Origin: Streptomyces longispororuber
Lineage (GTDB): Bacteria; Actinomycetota; Actinomycetes; Streptomycetales; Streptomycetaceae
Direction: 5' to 3'
NCBI RefSeq assembly: GCF_024448165.1
Contig: NZ_JAMOLN010000031.1
Span: 1-63,368 of the forward strand
DNA: 63,368 nt
The position numbers were made by a program, and so were the translations under genes. Positions 8,915 to 19,621 of this stretch are shown here, in pieces. Below the pieces are notes generated by a model. The model was not told the origin of the DNA, ran no database searches, and saw only the letters and a program-made list of their open reading frames with translations. The first letter of the stretch is position 1, and each line of letters starts with the position of its first letter.

Positions 8915-11827
8915 TCAGCCCAGGTCGAACTGCATGCGGAGCAAGGAAAGATCGAGGCGAACGGTCCGCCCGTCCGGCAGTGTTTCCAGGACTTGCACTC
9001 CGTCGTAATTGAGGAGTTGGCGCAGGATCGCGGCGAAGCCATCCGCACGCGTCACCGGGTAGGACACGCGCTGCGCCAGCGCGGACACCGGCAGCGTGCC
9101 CCCGGCGTCGAGCAGGGCCCGAATTGCCCCTTTGACCTTGTCCATGGGCGGCTTTCGGGCGAGCAAGCCGGTCTGCCCTTGGAAGGCCTCTGAAGCGAAG
9201 AGAGCCGAGATGAGGGTGTCGTCGTGACCGACGAGGGTGGTGGTCACCAGTGTCCCCTCAGCATCGGGCGACGGGACCACTGTGACCTCGAACAACGAGT
9301 CGTGTGTACGGGCCACTTGGGCCTGAGCGTGGATCCGGGCCTTTGTCGGCTTCTGCCGCTTTGCTGGAGCTGCCGTGGCTTTCGGGGCGGGCGGCACATT
9401 GACAGGGGGAGGCGTGGAATCCTCCAGCAGCCACCAGGCCGGCCGCTGATCCGCAAGCTCCCGCCAGGCCGGAGGAGGGGTTGCTCCGAACGGCAGGAAG
9501 GCCAGCACCGGAATCGTGAACTCGGCGAGGGACGCACCACCGTGGTATCCAGCCTTGCGGGCCGTGTACCGCGAGTCGGCGTCCCACAGTGCGACGATCG
9601 ATCCACCGGGCTCCGGCGCGATGACCCTATGGCCGTGCAGTGCGACCTCCGTCGTGCCCACCTCGCCGCCTGGTGCCCGGTGACGGGCGGACTGCGGTGA
9701 GCCGGTGTCCACCTTCGCCCCGCGCCGGTCCACGACATGCCCGTGGTCGCTGGTGACGATCACCGCCATCCCCTGCGAGGCGGCGATGCGCAGCAGATCC
9801 TGAAGGCCCGGGATGTACCCGGCCTGCCAGGTTCCGTCGCCCAGCTTCTGCTCCTTGGCGAGTCGGTCGTCGATCGCGTTGAGAACCACAGCCACATGTG
9901 TGCGGCCATCCATGAGCGCTTCGGTGAGCGAGGGGCCGAACGTGTCTCCCGCGCTGTCGGCTCGCAGGTCGTCCTTGTGGAAAACGGCCGCCGACGCCCC
10001 GCCCCAGAGCGGCAGAGCGGGGAACGACTGTGCCTCGTCCTTTTGCGATCCCTGCGTCAGCTTGCCTGCGAACAGCGAAGTACGGGAAACGGACGTGAGC
10101 GTGGGAAGAGCCGCCGCCATGGCGCGGCGGAGCGGAGCGCTCTGGGCGGCCAACGGATCGAACTCGGCCCAGGTGGAGCGCAGTTCATCGCCCAGCTCGG
10201 TGGCGATGGCCGCACTCATCCCATCGAGGACGATCAGCAGAACGCGTCGGTTGGGGGAGCTGTGGACCACAGGCTTCACCACCCGGTCCAGGAACGTCTC
10301 CACCGTCAGCATTCCACCGGGATCGGTGCCGGCCGCGGTCCAGATCGCCAGGACGCGCACGAATTCACGGTCGATCTCGTGGCGTCGCTCACGTACGCGC
10401 ACGGCCAGTGCGTCGTACGCAGTCCTCAGCCGGTCGTCGGAATCCCCGCCCGCCTCGATGTGTTCCAGGGCGCGATCCACCCAAGCGGTCTCTTTGAGGT
10501 GGCGCTCTATGGCTCCGCCCACGTGGGACGTCTCGGTCTGCGGCTCGGTGGCCAGCCACCGGACGAGCCGCTGGGCCATGCGGGTCCGCTCGATCCGCGA
10601 CTCAACCTCCGGCTCTTGTGCACGCCGGTGCCCGCTCAAGGAACGCACGGCGGCGTCGAGCGCTCCCGGCTCACCGGCTGTCAGAGCCTCCCCGACAGCC
10701 GTGAACCTGGCGTCCAGACCCGCTGACAGAAGCGGACTGGTCCTTGCGGCGGCTTCCGCGCCGAACTGGCGGACCAACAGCGAGGCACGCTCCAGCACTG
10801 TGTCGCTGGTCCGGCGGGCCTCGCGGGCCGTCTCTGAGCCTGTCGCACGTTCCCTGGCGGCTGCGGCCAGCAGTGTGCCTACATAGTCTTCCGAAGCCCG
10901 GCCGAAGGCGGTCACCATGGCGTCGAGCTGCTCCCCCTGGGCTGAAGGGCGCTCTCCGAACCAGCGCTCCGCGCGACCGCGTGCCGTGTAAACGGCGGCG
11001 TCCGGTTCGCCATGGCACCAGAGCACGGCGCAGACGAGTCCGAAGGCCACTGCGTCCGGCCCGTGCTCGGCCTCGACGAGGTCCAGAAGCGCTCGCCCCG
11101 CGAGTCCGGCGCGGTCGTCCTCGCCGAGGAACTGCGCCAGACCGCCGCGTTCGGGGCCGCGGAGCGCTAGGAAGTGCTCGGGACGTCCTGGGAGCAGGGA
11201 CCAGCCCAACAGCGCGTGGGTGTCGAGGCGATCGGCGGAGTTGGTGTGGTCCTGACGTGCCGCCTCGTCCTCGTAACCGCCCAGCCTCAGGCGGCGCAAC
11301 GCCAGCGCGGACAAGGCTGTGCCGCGCGACAGGATGCCGCCTCCCAGCCGGGGCCAGCCACCTCTCGGCGGCGCCGCGTCAAGTAGGGCCTCCGCAGCCC
11401 ACTTGTCGTCCCTGAGCCGCTGGTCGACCTGATGTGCTCCGAACGCGTCCCGCACCACGTCCCAGCTGTCCACCGTGTCGATGCGCTTCTTGTGGGCACG
11501 GGCCAGGATGGCGGGGTCGAGCTCGTTCTGTTCGCGATCCGTCAGGACGACGAGCAGGGCGGGGCCGGTCGCCGTGTCCGACAGGTGGCCGAGCAGTAGT
11601 TCGTGCACGGCGAGTGGGGAGGGTGCCGCCACGATCCGCGTCGAGAGGCCGTCACCCCAGACGTGTTCGGCGGGCCCCTCCCACTGCGGTGCGGAGCGCA
11701 GCAGCACCGCCCTTCGCTGGTCCAGGCCCGCCAGAGTGTCGGCGAGAGAGCTCTGGGTCGTCAGGTACTGGGCGATCGTCGCGAGGTTCAGCCGCACGGC
11801 CACCCTGCTGGGCGCGGCCGTGCTCAT
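8915..11827 (-). CDS. pglZ: BREX-2 alkaline-phosphatase-superfamily protein PglZ
   Basis: 970 residues. The central PglZ domain shows the metal-binding motifs of the alkaline phosphatase superfamily: [16 protein letters not shown] (about 540-555) and [15 protein letters not shown] (about 690-705). In the Streptomyces Pgl system PglZ is needed for phage growth limitation and counteracts PglX toxicity; the enzymatic substrate is not established. The start ATG 11827 overlaps the pglY stop by 4 bases (ATGA), indicating translational coupling; upstream in-frame codons to 11845 fall inside pglY. A Pro/Ala-rich linker (about 810-840) precedes a winged-helix-like C-terminal segment. Confidence 0.92.
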   Translation of the reverse strand: MSTAAPSRVAVRLNLATIAQYLTTQSSLADTLAGLDQRRAVLLRSAPQWEGPAEHVWGDGLSTRIVAAPSPLAVHELLLGHLSDTATGPALLVVLTDREQNELDPAILARAHKKRIDTVDSWDVVRDAFGAHQVDQRLRDDKWAAEALLDAAPPRGGWPRLGGGILSRGTALSALALRRLRLGGYEDEAARQDHTNSADRLDTHALLGWSLLPGRPEHFLALRGPERGGLAQFLGEDDRAGLAGRALLDLVEAEHGPDAVAFGLVCAVLWCHGEPDAAVYTARGRAERWFGERPSAQGEQLDAMVTAFGRASEDYVGTLLAAAARERATGSETAREARRTSDTVLERASLLVRQFGAEAAARTSPLLSAGLDARFTAVGEALTAGEPGALDAAVRSLSGHRRAQEPEVESRIERTRMAQRLVRWLATEPQTETSHVGGAIERHLKETAWVDRALEHIEAGGDSDDRLRTAYDALAVRVRERRHEIDREFVRVLAIWTAAGTDPGGMLTVETFLDRVVKPVVHSSPNRRVLLIVLDGMSAAIATELGDELRSTWAEFDPLAAQSAPLRRAMAAALPTLTSVSRTSLFAGKLTQGSQKDEAQSFPALPLWGGASAAVFHKDDLRADSAGDTFGPSLTEALMDGRTHVAVVLNAIDDRLAKEQKLGDGTWQAGYIPGLQDLLRIAASQGMAVIVTSDHGHVVDRRGAKVDTGSPQSARHRAPGGEVGTTEVALHGHRVIAPEPGGSIVALWDADSRYTARKAGYHGGASLAEFTIPVLAFLPFGATPPPAWRELADQRPAWWLLEDSTPPPVNVPPAPKATAAPAKRQKPTKARIHAQAQVARTHDSLFEVTVVPSPDAEGTLVTTTLVGHDDTLISALFASEAFQGQTGLLARKPPMDKVKGAIRALLDAGGTLPVSALAQRVSYPVTRADGFAAILRQLLNYDGVQVLETLPDGRTVRLDLSLLRMQFDLG

Positions 11828-14800
11828 CCTTCGACGGCCTTCCAAGTGATCTCGATCTCGATGCCGGGTTCGTGTGCCGCCAACTCGGCAATCTGCGACT
11901 GGAGTTCGGCCACTGCTCTGGAAGCGGTCGTCCGTCCGCCGCCGGAGCGCTTCACTCGTCCCCTTGCCGACGCGCCCGCGCCCGACGCCTGTGCGGGGAT
12001 GGTCGGATGACTCGTCCGGGTGTCGAGGGGCACGTCATCGGGCCGTGGGGGCAGGGGAGAGGGCGACGGGTTCAGCGTCGCGCGGTTGCGCTTGACCAGC
12101 GCAAGCACCTCGCGCTGTGTTCCGACCAGGGCCTCCTTGAGATTGTTGGTCCGCTGGTCGCTCTGCGCGGCGTTGCGCAGGGACTCAAGGAGGGCCTCTC
12201 CCTCCGGCCCCTCAGAGGTGGCCAGGTCGAGGGTGGTCCAGGACGCCGAATCCAGCGCCTGCGCCACCACACGGGCCTGCGTGATGGAGGTTCCGAACCG
12301 ATCGGCGCCGACCTGGCCGAAGTCGAAGGCAGCCAGGGTCTCGACGGTCTTCCGGGCCCCGGCAGCGCCCTGACCGGCCGAGCGCGTCAGCTCCTGGAGC
12401 AGTTCGACCGCCCGCCGCGCGAGGGCGAGGCGCCCGCCCTCGGCGGTTTCGTCGAGCTGGAGGAAGCTGGAGTGCCGCTCCAGCTGGGTCACCAGCTCGC
12501 GGGCCGCCTCGAGGTGGGCGCCCGCCTGCTGGGCGATCTGCCGGGCGATCTGGTTGACCATGCGACCGCGTCGCAGGGTGGGGGCAGGATCGCCGAAGAC
12601 CGTGGAGAAACGCTCGCGAGCGGCCGCCCAGTCCTCCTCGGACGGCAGCGGCTGGCTGCGCAGCGCGTCATGGTCCTTGATCTCGTTCAGTTGAGGCGCT
12701 GGGTCGAGTGGCGTGCCCGCGCGTACCCACACCCGGTCGTCCATCTCCGCGAACGAGGCCACGACGAGGCGGGCGAGGAAGACCGGCAGGCCGCGCGGTG
12801 TCGGCCGGTCCGTCCAGTCGGTGAGGGTGATCAGGCTGAGGTCTCCGGTCACGCCCTGCCCCCTGGCGAGCTGCCGGAAGTGATCGGCCCAGTACTCCGA
12901 CACCTCGAAGTACGCCTCCTTCTGCTGCCCAAGGCGCAGCGGAGCAGCTACGCGGCGCATCAGGTTCCGGTCGGGGGCGGTGACTTCGACGCGTCCGTCA
13001 CGGGCCTCGGCGGCGGCTTGTACGTGCGTGAAGACCTTCTTGGCGTCGGCAGCCTTGACGACGGTGCCGGTGCCTTCGGGATCGAGGTTCGGGTGGTCCG
13101 GGTACTGGCTCGCGAGCAGCTTGCCGGCGATGTGCCGGATGCCTTCCCGCAGCGACTGGCCGAAGGACAGCGTCAGCCCATCGACCTCGCGCAGCGACTG
13201 CAGATGGTCGCCGAAGCCGAGTTCCACATCGGTGGCTTTCTTGTCGGCGAGGCCGTACGCCTGCTTGAAGGCCGCCTTCACGTTCTTGAGCAGCGACTCC
13301 CGCTGCGTCTCCAGGAGCCCCTTCGCACGGGCGCGGTTGTCGGGGCTCAGGTGGCTCGCGTACTGGCCATCGAACCGCTGGCTGTCGGACAGGGCCTTGT
13401 CGATGACGACGAGGCGACGGAAGTCGGCGTACCGCTGGCTGGAGAGGTGGGTGGGCAGCCAGGCGACGCTGCGGGACGGCTCGCCCTGCCGCTCGCGCAG
13501 CCGCTGCATCCGGATGGCGTCCTCGCGCGGGCCCCATTCGCTCTCGTCGAAGGGGAGGTCGATCACGAGCCGCCAGTGCCCGTCCTGCTGAGGCATGAGG
13601 TCGTGGTCCGGCAGCTCGTCCACGTCGGCGACGTTGCCGAACACCACCTCGACACTGCGCTCCGTGCCTCGCCACGCGAAGTGCAGCTGGTTGATCAACT
13701 GGTCCTGATCGACGCTCAGTTCCTCGACGAGAAGCCGCTTCGCGAGGGCCTCGCGGTTACCGGGGTTGTCGTTGACGTTGGCGTTGGCGATCACTGAGTC
13801 GACGTCGACGCCGGACAGTTCGAGCCGGACGCCCGGGTTGGCCTCGGTGCCGGTCTCCTTGATCTCCGGGAAGCGGCCCGCCCACTCGGCCACCTTGTTC
13901 TTCAGGATGCCGTATTCGCGGCCCGGGATCGGAGCTGTCACCGAGCCGTAGTTGAGCGCGGACAGACGGCGGATGGTCAGATCGGAAAGGGCCGGGACGC
14001 TCGGCGCGAGCGCCGAGAGCAGCAGTGTGCCGACGATGCGGTTGTCACCGATGAACTGATTGATACGTGTGAGCAGGTCCGGGTCGGTGATGCTGTCGGG
14101 CCGGTTGGCGTACTGCTCGATGACCTCCTCCGACACGTTGTGCGTCAGGAGGAGGTAGGGCCGCAGCTTCGTCCGGTACAGCTTGTCGGCTGCCTCGAAT
14201 ACCACTTTCAAGCTGTCGGTGAACGGCTTGTCGCCGCCCGCCGTGATCAGCGGATACAGATCGCCGACCGGTATCAGGTCGCCAAGGCGTAACTCGGCCC
14301 GGTGCTCGGCGAGCAGCTGCCCCATGAGCTTCATGCCGGTCCGGTTGCGCTGGAGCGCGGACGACACATGTACGAGGGTGTCCATGAAGGCAGGCGAGAA
14401 GGGGTACGTCAGCCGGAAGCTCTCCTCGTCCGCGCCGATGCCGTCGGCACCGCGGTCGGAGCCCAGAAGCGTGTCCCACACCTCCTGGCGGATCCTGCGG
14501 GTCTTCTCGAACTCCGCATCCACGAGGGCAGCGGCTTCGTTGTCCTTGGGTTTGAGCAGCCGGGCGTGCGCGACCTGCGGAAGGTTGCGGTCCTCGAGCG
14601 TGATCTTGTCGAATCGCCCTGAGGCCAGGTTGAGCGTGTCCTGAATGGAAGCCTCGGCCGCCCCCGATACCTCCTCGCCGACCAGCTCGCGCAGGTCACG
14701 CTGACGCGCGATGAATGAGATCACCGGTACGGCACGGCGGGCATCGCCGCCCTCTACGAAGTTGGTGATCTTTCCGGCTTCCCGGGCCACGAACTTCTGG

Positions 14801-15714
14801 TCGTGGATGAGGGTCGCGAGCCACAGGATCAGCTCGTCCATGAAGAGGATCAGTCCGTCGTAACCGAGCGCCTTGGCGTGCTCGGCGATCACGGACAGAC
14901 CGGCGTCGAGCGAGACGAATCCGTGCTCGTCCTCGGTGGCGTTCTTCGCGAAGCCGGGCAGCAGGTGCGTGCTCGCGTCCTGGACAAGGCGCGCTCGCAG
15001 CTCGGCGGGTGTCGACGGGCTGACCAGGTTGAGAGCCTGGCCGCCCTCGTGGATCTCCTCGGCGGCGAGGGCGGTGTCGAGGAGCTGGGGCGTCCAGCCG
15101 AACGCTTCGCCCCACTCGTCCTCCTCGTCCGCGGTGCCGTCGCCGCCGTCCGCCGAGGTGAGGCCGCCGATCACCGCCTGGTCGCCCATGCGGGACCGCA
15201 TCGCGCGGATGTCCTCGAACAAGGCGTCCGTCCGGTACACCTGCGGCGTCGGAGCCTCGGGGTGCAGCTTCTTGACGTGGCTTACGTACCCGCCGAGGAT
15301 CCGCTGCTCCAGGGCCTTCGCTCCGAGCATGTGGTACGGCACGAGCAGGAATCGCTTCCGCTCCGTGCCGAGCCACTCGTGCTTGGTCAGTACGGGATCT
15401 AAGTCCGTCCGTGCACGGGCCGCCGGGGCCCCGCTGAGCAGTGCGTGGAGCACCGCCATGAAGTGCGACTTACCGGAACCGAACGACCCATGGAGGTAGG
15501 CGGCCTTCGACGTGTGTCCGTCGAGAGCGGCCCGGATAAGACCGAGCGCCTCGTCAAAGTTCTCCAGCAGTCGCTCCGTGACCACGTAATCTCGGAGAGC
15601 GCGTTCGGCGCCCTCCGGGGCCGTCGCCTCCGAGAGCTGGAGGACGAAGTCGGACGTGGATATGGACTCCTTGATGTCGATGACATCCCGGAGTAGGAGC
15701 GGCTGTTGGGCCAT
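11824..15714 (-). CDS. pglY: BREX-2 ATPase PglY
   Basis: Very large P-loop ATPase, 1296 residues (DUF6079/BrxC-like). Walker A is [15 protein letters not shown] near residues 75-90. A Walker-B-like segment [13 protein letters not shown] lies near 295-307. The long C-terminal part is helical with coiled-coil character, ending in a basic, Ser/Gly-rich stretch and a short acidic tail. BrxC/PglY proteins are core to all BREX systems and are thought to bind DNA in complex with PglX and PglZ. The start ATG 15714 has GGGGAG about 9 bases upstream. Only 92 bp separate it from the DUF2075 gene upstream on the same strand, so shared transcription is possible, though an inverted repeat lies between them. 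Confidence 0.92.
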   Translation of the reverse strand: MAQQPLLLRDVIDIKESISTSDFVLQLSEATAPEGAERALRDYVVTERLLENFDEALGLIRAALDGHTSKAAYLHGSFGSGKSHFMAVLHALLSGAPAARARTDLDPVLTKHEWLGTERKRFLLVPYHMLGAKALEQRILGGYVSHVKKLHPEAPTPQVYRTDALFEDIRAMRSRMGDQAVIGGLTSADGGDGTADEEDEWGEAFGWTPQLLDTALAAEEIHEGGQALNLVSPSTPAELRARLVQDASTHLLPGFAKNATEDEHGFVSLDAGLSVIAEHAKALGYDGLILFMDELILWLATLIHDQKFVAREAGKITNFVEGGDARRAVPVISFIARQRDLRELVGEEVSGAAEASIQDTLNLASGRFDKITLEDRNLPQVAHARLLKPKDNEAAALVDAEFEKTRRIRQEVWDTLLGSDRGADGIGADEESFRLTYPFSPAFMDTLVHVSSALQRNRTGMKLMGQLLAEHRAELRLGDLIPVGDLYPLITAGGDKPFTDSLKVVFEAADKLYRTKLRPYLLLTHNVSEEVIEQYANRPDSITDPDLLTRINQFIGDNRIVGTLLLSALAPSVPALSDLTIRRLSALNYGSVTAPIPGREYGILKNKVAEWAGRFPEIKETGTEANPGVRLELSGVDVDSVIANANVNDNPGNREALAKRLLVEELSVDQDQLINQLHFAWRGTERSVEVVFGNVADVDELPDHDLMPQQDGHWRLVIDLPFDESEWGPREDAIRMQRLRERQGEPSRSVAWLPTHLSSQRYADFRRLVVIDKALSDSQRFDGQYASHLSPDNRARAKGLLETQRESLLKNVKAAFKQAYGLADKKATDVELGFGDHLQSLREVDGLTLSFGQSLREGIRHIAGKLLASQYPDHPNLDPEGTGTVVKAADAKKVFTHVQAAAEARDGRVEVTAPDRNLMRRVAAPLRLGQQKEAYFEVSEYWADHFRQLARGQGVTGDLSLITLTDWTDRPTPRGLPVFLARLVVASFAEMDDRVWVRAGTPLDPAPQLNEIKDHDALRSQPLPSEEDWAAARERFSTVFGDPAPTLRRGRMVNQIARQIAQQAGAHLEAARELVTQLERHSSFLQLDETAEGGRLALARRAVELLQELTRSAGQGAAGARKTVETLAAFDFGQVGADRFGTSITQARVVAQALDSASWTTLDLATSEGPEGEALLESLRNAAQSDQRTNNLKEALVGTQREVLALVKRNRATLNPSPSPLPPRPDDVPLDTRTSHPTIPAQASGAGASARGRVKRSGGGRTTASRAVAELQSQIAELAAHEPGIEIEITWKAVEG

Positions 15715-15746
15715 GAACGATCACTCCCCGACGGGCGGCTGCGCAG

Positions 15747-15787
15747 GTTCATCCGATCGTATGACTTTCTGCTGTCACCGGATGAAC
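15747..15787. promoter_or_regulatory. Inverted repeat upstream of pglY
   Basis: Nine-base arms gttcatccg (15747-15755) and cggatgaac (15779-15787) flank a 23-base spacer, inside the 92-bp gap between the DUF2075 stop and the pglY start. It could be an operator for pglY or a weak attenuating hairpin. There is no U-tract. Purely positional inference. Confidence 0.35.
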
Positions 15788-15806
15788 TCTTCTCGCATAT
15801 GCCCGA

Positions 15807-17705
15807 CTACACGAGGACGTTCGCCTCCGCCCCGGACGCCGGGCTCACGAGCGAGCGCAGCTTGTCGCGCGTCTCCGGGTCCGTCGAGTAGAGAATCGTG
15901 CCGACCATGCCCCGAGTCAGCAGCACCTTGTAGGTGTTGCGGATCAACCGGTCGATCTCGCTGTCAGGCGTCGCCTTCGTGAAGATCGGGTCCTTCGACG
16001 CTGACCGGTCCACGACCCAACGGTCCGTACGCCACACCAGATCGGGGCCGATGATCACGCCCGACCAGTCGTACTCGAAGCCCTGCGCGGTGTAGACGCA
16101 GCCGACCTGTCCAAAACCGTCCGGGTCGTTGGCCCACAAGGGCGCGGGCGGCGCACCGAGGACGGACCGTTCGCCGTACACGTTCCAGGGCCGCGCCCAC
16201 TGCCCGATGACGACATCGGTGGGCAGCTCGGTCATGCCTGGGGTGACCTTGGTGGTCCATTTCCAGCAGTAGCCGGCCGACATCCGCGCGCCATAGCCGT
16301 CCGCCCGGCGGGCGATGAGGAAGTCCTCCAGCTCCTGAGGGCTTTCGGCAGTCCGCAACTCCAGCTTGCCGTCCGGCTCCCACGAGTCGGGTGAGCCGCC
16401 CTCAAGCCCGAGCAGGTTGACGACCCACTTCTCGTACGCGTCACTGCCGCCGCACCGGAACTGTCCATCCAGCTCCACGATCGTGCACTCCAGGTCCTGC
16501 GCGGCGGCGGCCCGCTGGATCTCCGCTTTGGTGCCCATCTCGCCGGGACGCACCACCTGGTGCTGGTCGAGCAGGAACACCGGCACCCGGGCCGCGTCGA
16601 TCAGCTCCGCAACCTGCGGGCGGCCGGTACGCAGTTCCGCCTTGGTATAGCGATTGGCGGAGGTCTTGCGCAGCCGGTGGGCCTCGTCGCAGATCAAAAC
16701 GTCGAGGTCGTTCGGCTCGGCGTCCATGAAGCTGTTGAAGTACATGAACAGCTTCTGCACGGCGGGCTTCCGCGCCCCGGCGACCTTGCGCATGGTCTTG
16801 GTGAACGACGCGGAACCGGTGGCGTGCAGGGCGGTCACCCCGCGCCGGTACAGCTCTCCGAGGATCGACAGGGCGACGACGCTCTTGCCGGAACCCGGAC
16901 CGCCGGTCACCACGACGACCTGCTTGTGGTTGGACCGCTTGGCCTTGCGGACGGCGGACATCACCTTCTCGTAGGCGACCCGCTGCTCGGCGATGAGAAT
17001 GAACTGCTCGCGGTCGCGGATCTCCGCCGCCGCGAGGGCCATCAGCTGCTTCGAGGGCCGGATCTTGCCGTCGAGCAGCAGGTCCGCCGCCTCCGCGCCG
17101 GGCTTCGCGGCGAGCCGCGAGCGCAGGAAGTCCAAAAAGGCGCCGCGCTGTTCGCCGGTGTACAGGCGGCCATGCTGGTTCTCCTCGACGCCCCGCAGGC
17201 CCGCGATACGGGTTTCAGCGGCGTTGTGCAGGAACGCGACCCCGGCCAGGGCCTTCGGCATCCGCTCAAGCGCGCCGTTGAACGACAGCAGGTACTCGCA
17301 GTAGCCCCGGACCTGTTCGATCGGATTGAGAACAGCCTCCGGGTACGCGTCGATCCGGCACAGCAGCGGCTCGTCCTCCTCCGGGTAGGCCGCACTCCAC
17401 TGCTTCAGTTCGACGATGACGTATGACGGTTCACCTGTGGTGGGGTGTACGCCCGCGAGTACGGCGTCCGCGCGCTTGCTGGTGAGCGGCAGGCTGTACT
17501 CGATGAGGACTTCGACGTCGTCGAGCCCGGCTTCGATGAGGGCATTGACGAGAGCCGGCAGGCTGCGTTCCCAGGACCTGACTTCCGACTGCCCGGCGTT
17601 GCGGCCGTGCAGATGGCGGAAGTTCTCGGTCAGATGCAGCGCCAGCGACCCTTCGTGGATGCGAGCGGCCACGGACGCCGCGGACTCACGGAACAGCAAG
17701 GACAT
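15807..17705 (-). CDS. DUF2075 (Schlafen-like) ATPase/helicase with nuclease-like N-terminus
   Basis: About 632 residues from ATG 17705 (MSLLFRESA), or 646 from ATG 17747. The N-terminal 200 residues contain SKRADAVLAG and, downstream, YVIVELKQW, an Asp...Glu-x-Lys spacing suggestive of a PD-(D/E)XK fold. Then follow Walker A VVTGGPGSGKSVVAL (about 270), Walker B DVLICDEAHRLR, a motif-III-like PVFLLDQHQVVRPGE and the C-terminal motif VYTAQGFEYDWSGVIIG, all typical of DUF2075. Such proteins often occur in defence islands; a defence role here is inferred from context. The shorter start is favoured because family members begin with a similar LLFRES stretch. Both candidate start codons lie in the arms of a perfect inverted repeat (17698-17753). 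Confidence 0.85.
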   Translation of the reverse strand: MSLLFRESAASVAARIHEGSLALHLTENFRHLHGRNAGQSEVRSWERSLPALVNALIEAGLDDVEVLIEYSLPLTSKRADAVLAGVHPTTGEPSYVIVELKQWSAAYPEEDEPLLCRIDAYPEAVLNPIEQVRGYCEYLLSFNGALERMPKALAGVAFLHNAAETRIAGLRGVEENQHGRLYTGEQRGAFLDFLRSRLAAKPGAEAADLLLDGKIRPSKQLMALAAAEIRDREQFILIAEQRVAYEKVMSAVRKAKRSNHKQVVVVTGGPGSGKSVVALSILGELYRRGVTALHATGSASFTKTMRKVAGARKPAVQKLFMYFNSFMDAEPNDLDVLICDEAHRLRKTSANRYTKAELRTGRPQVAELIDAARVPVFLLDQHQVVRPGEMGTKAEIQRAAAAQDLECTIVELDGQFRCGGSDAYEKWVVNLLGLEGGSPDSWEPDGKLELRTAESPQELEDFLIARRADGYGARMSAGYCWKWTTKVTPGMTELPTDVVIGQWARPWNVYGERSVLGAPPAPLWANDPDGFGQVGCVYTAQGFEYDWSGVIIGPDLVWRTDRWVVDRSASKDPIFTKATPDSEIDRLIRNTYKVLLTRGMVGTILYSTDPETRDKLRSLVSPASGAEANVLV

Positions 17706-17753
17706 GCCCCCAGGCAGCACGAAGAAGACTCGTGCGGGTGGGGGCATGTCCTT
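17698..17753. repeat. Perfect 14-bp inverted repeat over the DUF2075 start codons
   Basis: Arms aaggacatgccccc (17698-17711) and gggggcatgtcctt (17740-17753) pair perfectly; an inner gcacga/tcgtgc pair extends the hairpin. In the minus-strand mRNA each arm holds one of the two possible ATG starts together with an AAGGA or GGGGG stretch, so folding would hide initiation. Translational control is inferred; no terminator U-tract follows. Confidence 0.6.
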
Positions 17754-17893
17754 CGTGGTCCGCCGTGCGCCCTCGCGAGGCGGATCAGGAAGCCCGTCGG
17801 GCCGCTGAGATTGGTTCTCGCCATCCTAGGTGAGGGGGTTGATCACGGGGAGGGATCGGTGGGAGTCGGCTATGACGGGCCGTGCCGTTGGTG

Positions 17894-18124
17894 TCATCTG
17901 GGTTGCCTGCTGCGGGCGTTCGCCTCGGAAACGAGGGCGCTCAGTAGCTCAGTGGGGGTGAGGGGACGAATGTGGCCGGGGTCTGCGTCCCATTCGCGGC
18001 CACCGGTGAGTGGGCGGAGTTGGATGTACGGCCCCTCGTGGCCCATGACGCGTCCGACGCGGTCGCGTGCGCTGTCGTGGACGGCATCGCCGACGGCGGG
18101 GCTGCTGTCGGCGCTCTCCGTCAC
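17894..18124 (-). CDS. Small conserved hypothetical protein (76 aa)
   Basis: Soluble 76-residue protein beginning with GTG (VTESADSSPAVGDAVHDSARDRVGRVMG). It has a short conserved-looking core, GRVMGHEGPYIQLRPLTGGREWDADPGHIRPL, and no recognised catalytic motif. Genes like this travel with XRE/DUF397 pairs in Streptomyces. Its GTG overlaps the stop of the upstream small gene (GTGA), so the two are translationally coupled. Function unknown. Confidence 0.65.
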   Translation of the reverse strand: MTESADSSPAVGDAVHDSARDRVGRVMGHEGPYIQLRPLTGGREWDADPGHIRPLTPTELLSALVSEANARSRQPR

Positions 18125-18378
18125 CCGGAGAGACCCTTCGTGATCACGTCCGCGAGCAGCAGGGCGATGGGGGCTGAGCACACGCCCAAGTGGACGAGGG
18201 CGTACTGGGCTTCCGCCTTGCGGTCGTCCGCCCAGGGGGTACGGATGTCCATCGCGGGGAGCTGGATGCCGGCCTGGGAGAGGGCGGTGGCGAGGGCGTC
18301 GCGGGCTTGGACGGCTTCCTCGATCTTCGGAGTGTGGGGAGCGTGGAGGAGGTGGGGAGAGTGGGAGGCGGGGTTCAT
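18121..18378 (-). CDS. Small conserved hypothetical protein (85 aa)
   Basis: 85 residues from ATG 18378 (MNPASHSPHLL), with GAGGA about 5 bases upstream. A helical core, EEAVQARDALATALSQAG, is followed by LVHLGVCSAPIALLLADVI, which is amphipathic rather than a clear membrane span. Longer in-frame starts to 18597 would overlap the divergent XRE gene and were rejected. It forms a two-gene unit with the 76-aa gene downstream and is divergent from the XRE regulator. This trio (XRE, DUF397, small proteins) is common in Streptomyces; function unknown. Confidence 0.65.
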   Translation of the reverse strand: MNPASHSPHLLHAPHTPKIEEAVQARDALATALSQAGIQLPAMDIRTPWADDRKAEAQYALVHLGVCSAPIALLLADVITKGLSG

Positions 18379-18574
18379 GTGGGTCCTCGTGGGTGCGGCT
18401 AGCGGTGAGTGGGGGTGCGGTTCCGCTGATTCCATGACGCTGAGTAGTCCAATCGCTACGAGGATGCGCCGGGCTGTGGGCGACCGGGTTGTGGCCGGGG
18501 TGGTGGTTCCCCGTCGCGCGGAGGTGGTTCCACAGGTTCCACGTCGGTCTCGCGAGCGCCCCGGAGGGAGCGGT

Positions 18575-19420
18575 ATGTCGCAACGGAGCGTCCTCACCGG
18601 TCGCAGTCAGGAACCCCGTCAGCGGTTCGCGGAGGAGTTGCGGAGGTTGCGGGCCGCTAGCGGAATGAGCCTGCGGGCGCTCGGTGAACGGCTCGGCTGG
18701 GACTACTCGTTGTTCGGCAAGATGGAGAAGGGCGAGACGATCGGCAGCCCGTAGTACGTATCCATGCGCTGGATACGTACTACGGGACGCCGGGACTGCT
18801 GCTGGCGCTGTGGGAGTTGGCAGCCGGGGACCATACGCAGTTCCGGGAGCGGTACCGGCGGTACATGGCGCTGGAGGCGGAGGCGGGGAGCTTGTGGCAC
18901 TTCGCGGTGAGCGTGCTGCCGGGGCTATTGCAGACGCCGGGCTATGCGCGTGAGGTGCTCGCGGCGGGCGGGCTCAAGGGGAAGGAACTTGAGCAGCAGG
19001 TGGAGGCTCGGATGGGGCGGCGGGAGTTGTTGACGGGGGAGGATGCGCCGCCGTTCCGGACCATCTTGTCGGAGGCGGTGCTGCGGACGCCGTTGCGGGA
19101 TGTGGGGGAGTGGCGGGGGCAGTTGCAGTATCTGGTGGAGGTTGCGGAGCGTTCGAACCTGAAGATGCAGGTGCTTCCGCTGAGCGCGGGCATGCATGGC
19201 CTGGATAGCACCGCACTGATGTTCCTTCGGCTTCCGGGCGGCCTTACCGTTGCGTATACGGAGAACGCACACCGTGGCGAACTCATTGAGGCAGACGGGC
19301 CAGTTGAGCGACTTCAGCGTGCGTACGATGCGATGCGCGACATGGCGCTGCCCTCGGCCGAGTCGCTGAAGTCTGTCCTGGCCCTTTTTGGAGGAAGTAC
19401 CGTGCGAGGCATCGACCTGA
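18575..19420 (+). pseudogene. XRE-family regulator with DUF5753, frame-disrupted
   Basis: The first 59 codons from ATG 18575 (GGAGGGAG upstream) encode an HTH (FAEELRRLRAASGMSLRALGERLGWDYSLFGKMEKGE) and hit a TAG at 18752-18754. The rest of the protein continues in another frame (LDTYYGTPGLLLALWELAAGDHTQFRERYRRY, then the DUF5753 core WHFAVSVLPGLLQTPGYAREVL). Near the end a run of five T at about 19384-19388 keeps this frame open into DUF397; removing one T gives LLEEVPCEAST and a stop at 19418-19420, the expected tail. So one base is missing near 18750 and one is extra near 19386. Either the gene is dead or reads are wrong at a strong hairpin and a homopolymer. A separate ORF from TTG 18817 is possible but less likely. 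Confidence 0.7.
18748..18786. repeat. Perfect 17-bp palindrome at the XRE frameshift
   Basis: Arms cccgtagtacgtatcca (18748-18764) and tggatacgtactacggg (18770-18786) are separated by the 5-base loop tgcgc. The right arm encodes the conserved LDTYYG of the regulator, while the left arm replaces the expected coding sequence and introduces the stop codon. This looks like a templated quasi-palindrome mutation in which one arm was rewritten from the other. Confidence 0.85.
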
Positions 19421-19611
19421 GTGCCGCTAGTTGGCGCAAGAGTTCATACAGCAACTCGGATGGTGGCGAGTGCGTCGAGGTGTCCGACGACTTCGCTGGT
19501 GTCGTCCCGGTACGGGACAGCAAGGTTCCGCACGGCCCAGCTCTTGTGTTCCAGGCTCCGGGCTGGGTCTCCTTTGTTTCGGCAATCAGCGGCGGGCAGT
19601 TGAGTAGCTGA
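19402..19611 (+). CDS. DUF397 domain-containing protein
   Basis: 69-residue protein from GTG 19402 with a good GGAGGA ribosome site 7 bases upstream. It holds the DUF397 signature WRKSSYSNSDGGECVEVSDD, then VPVRDSKVPHGPALVF. DUF397 proteins are small partners of XRE/DUF5753 regulators, and such pairs act in developmental control or as toxin-antitoxin-like modules in Streptomyces. Its normal relation to the regulator is a short overlap (here 19 bases with the inferred original stop at 19420). In the present sequence the regulator frame runs straight into it. Confidence 0.8.
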   Translation: MRGIDLSAASWRKSSYSNSDGGECVEVSDDFAGVVPVRDSKVPHGPALVFQAPGWVSFVSAISGGQLSS

Positions 19612-19621
19612 ACCTGCAAGA

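Noticed and set aside
11434..13797. 787-codon plus-strand frame opposite pglY
   Set aside because: Antisense shadow; pglY has clear motifs and start.
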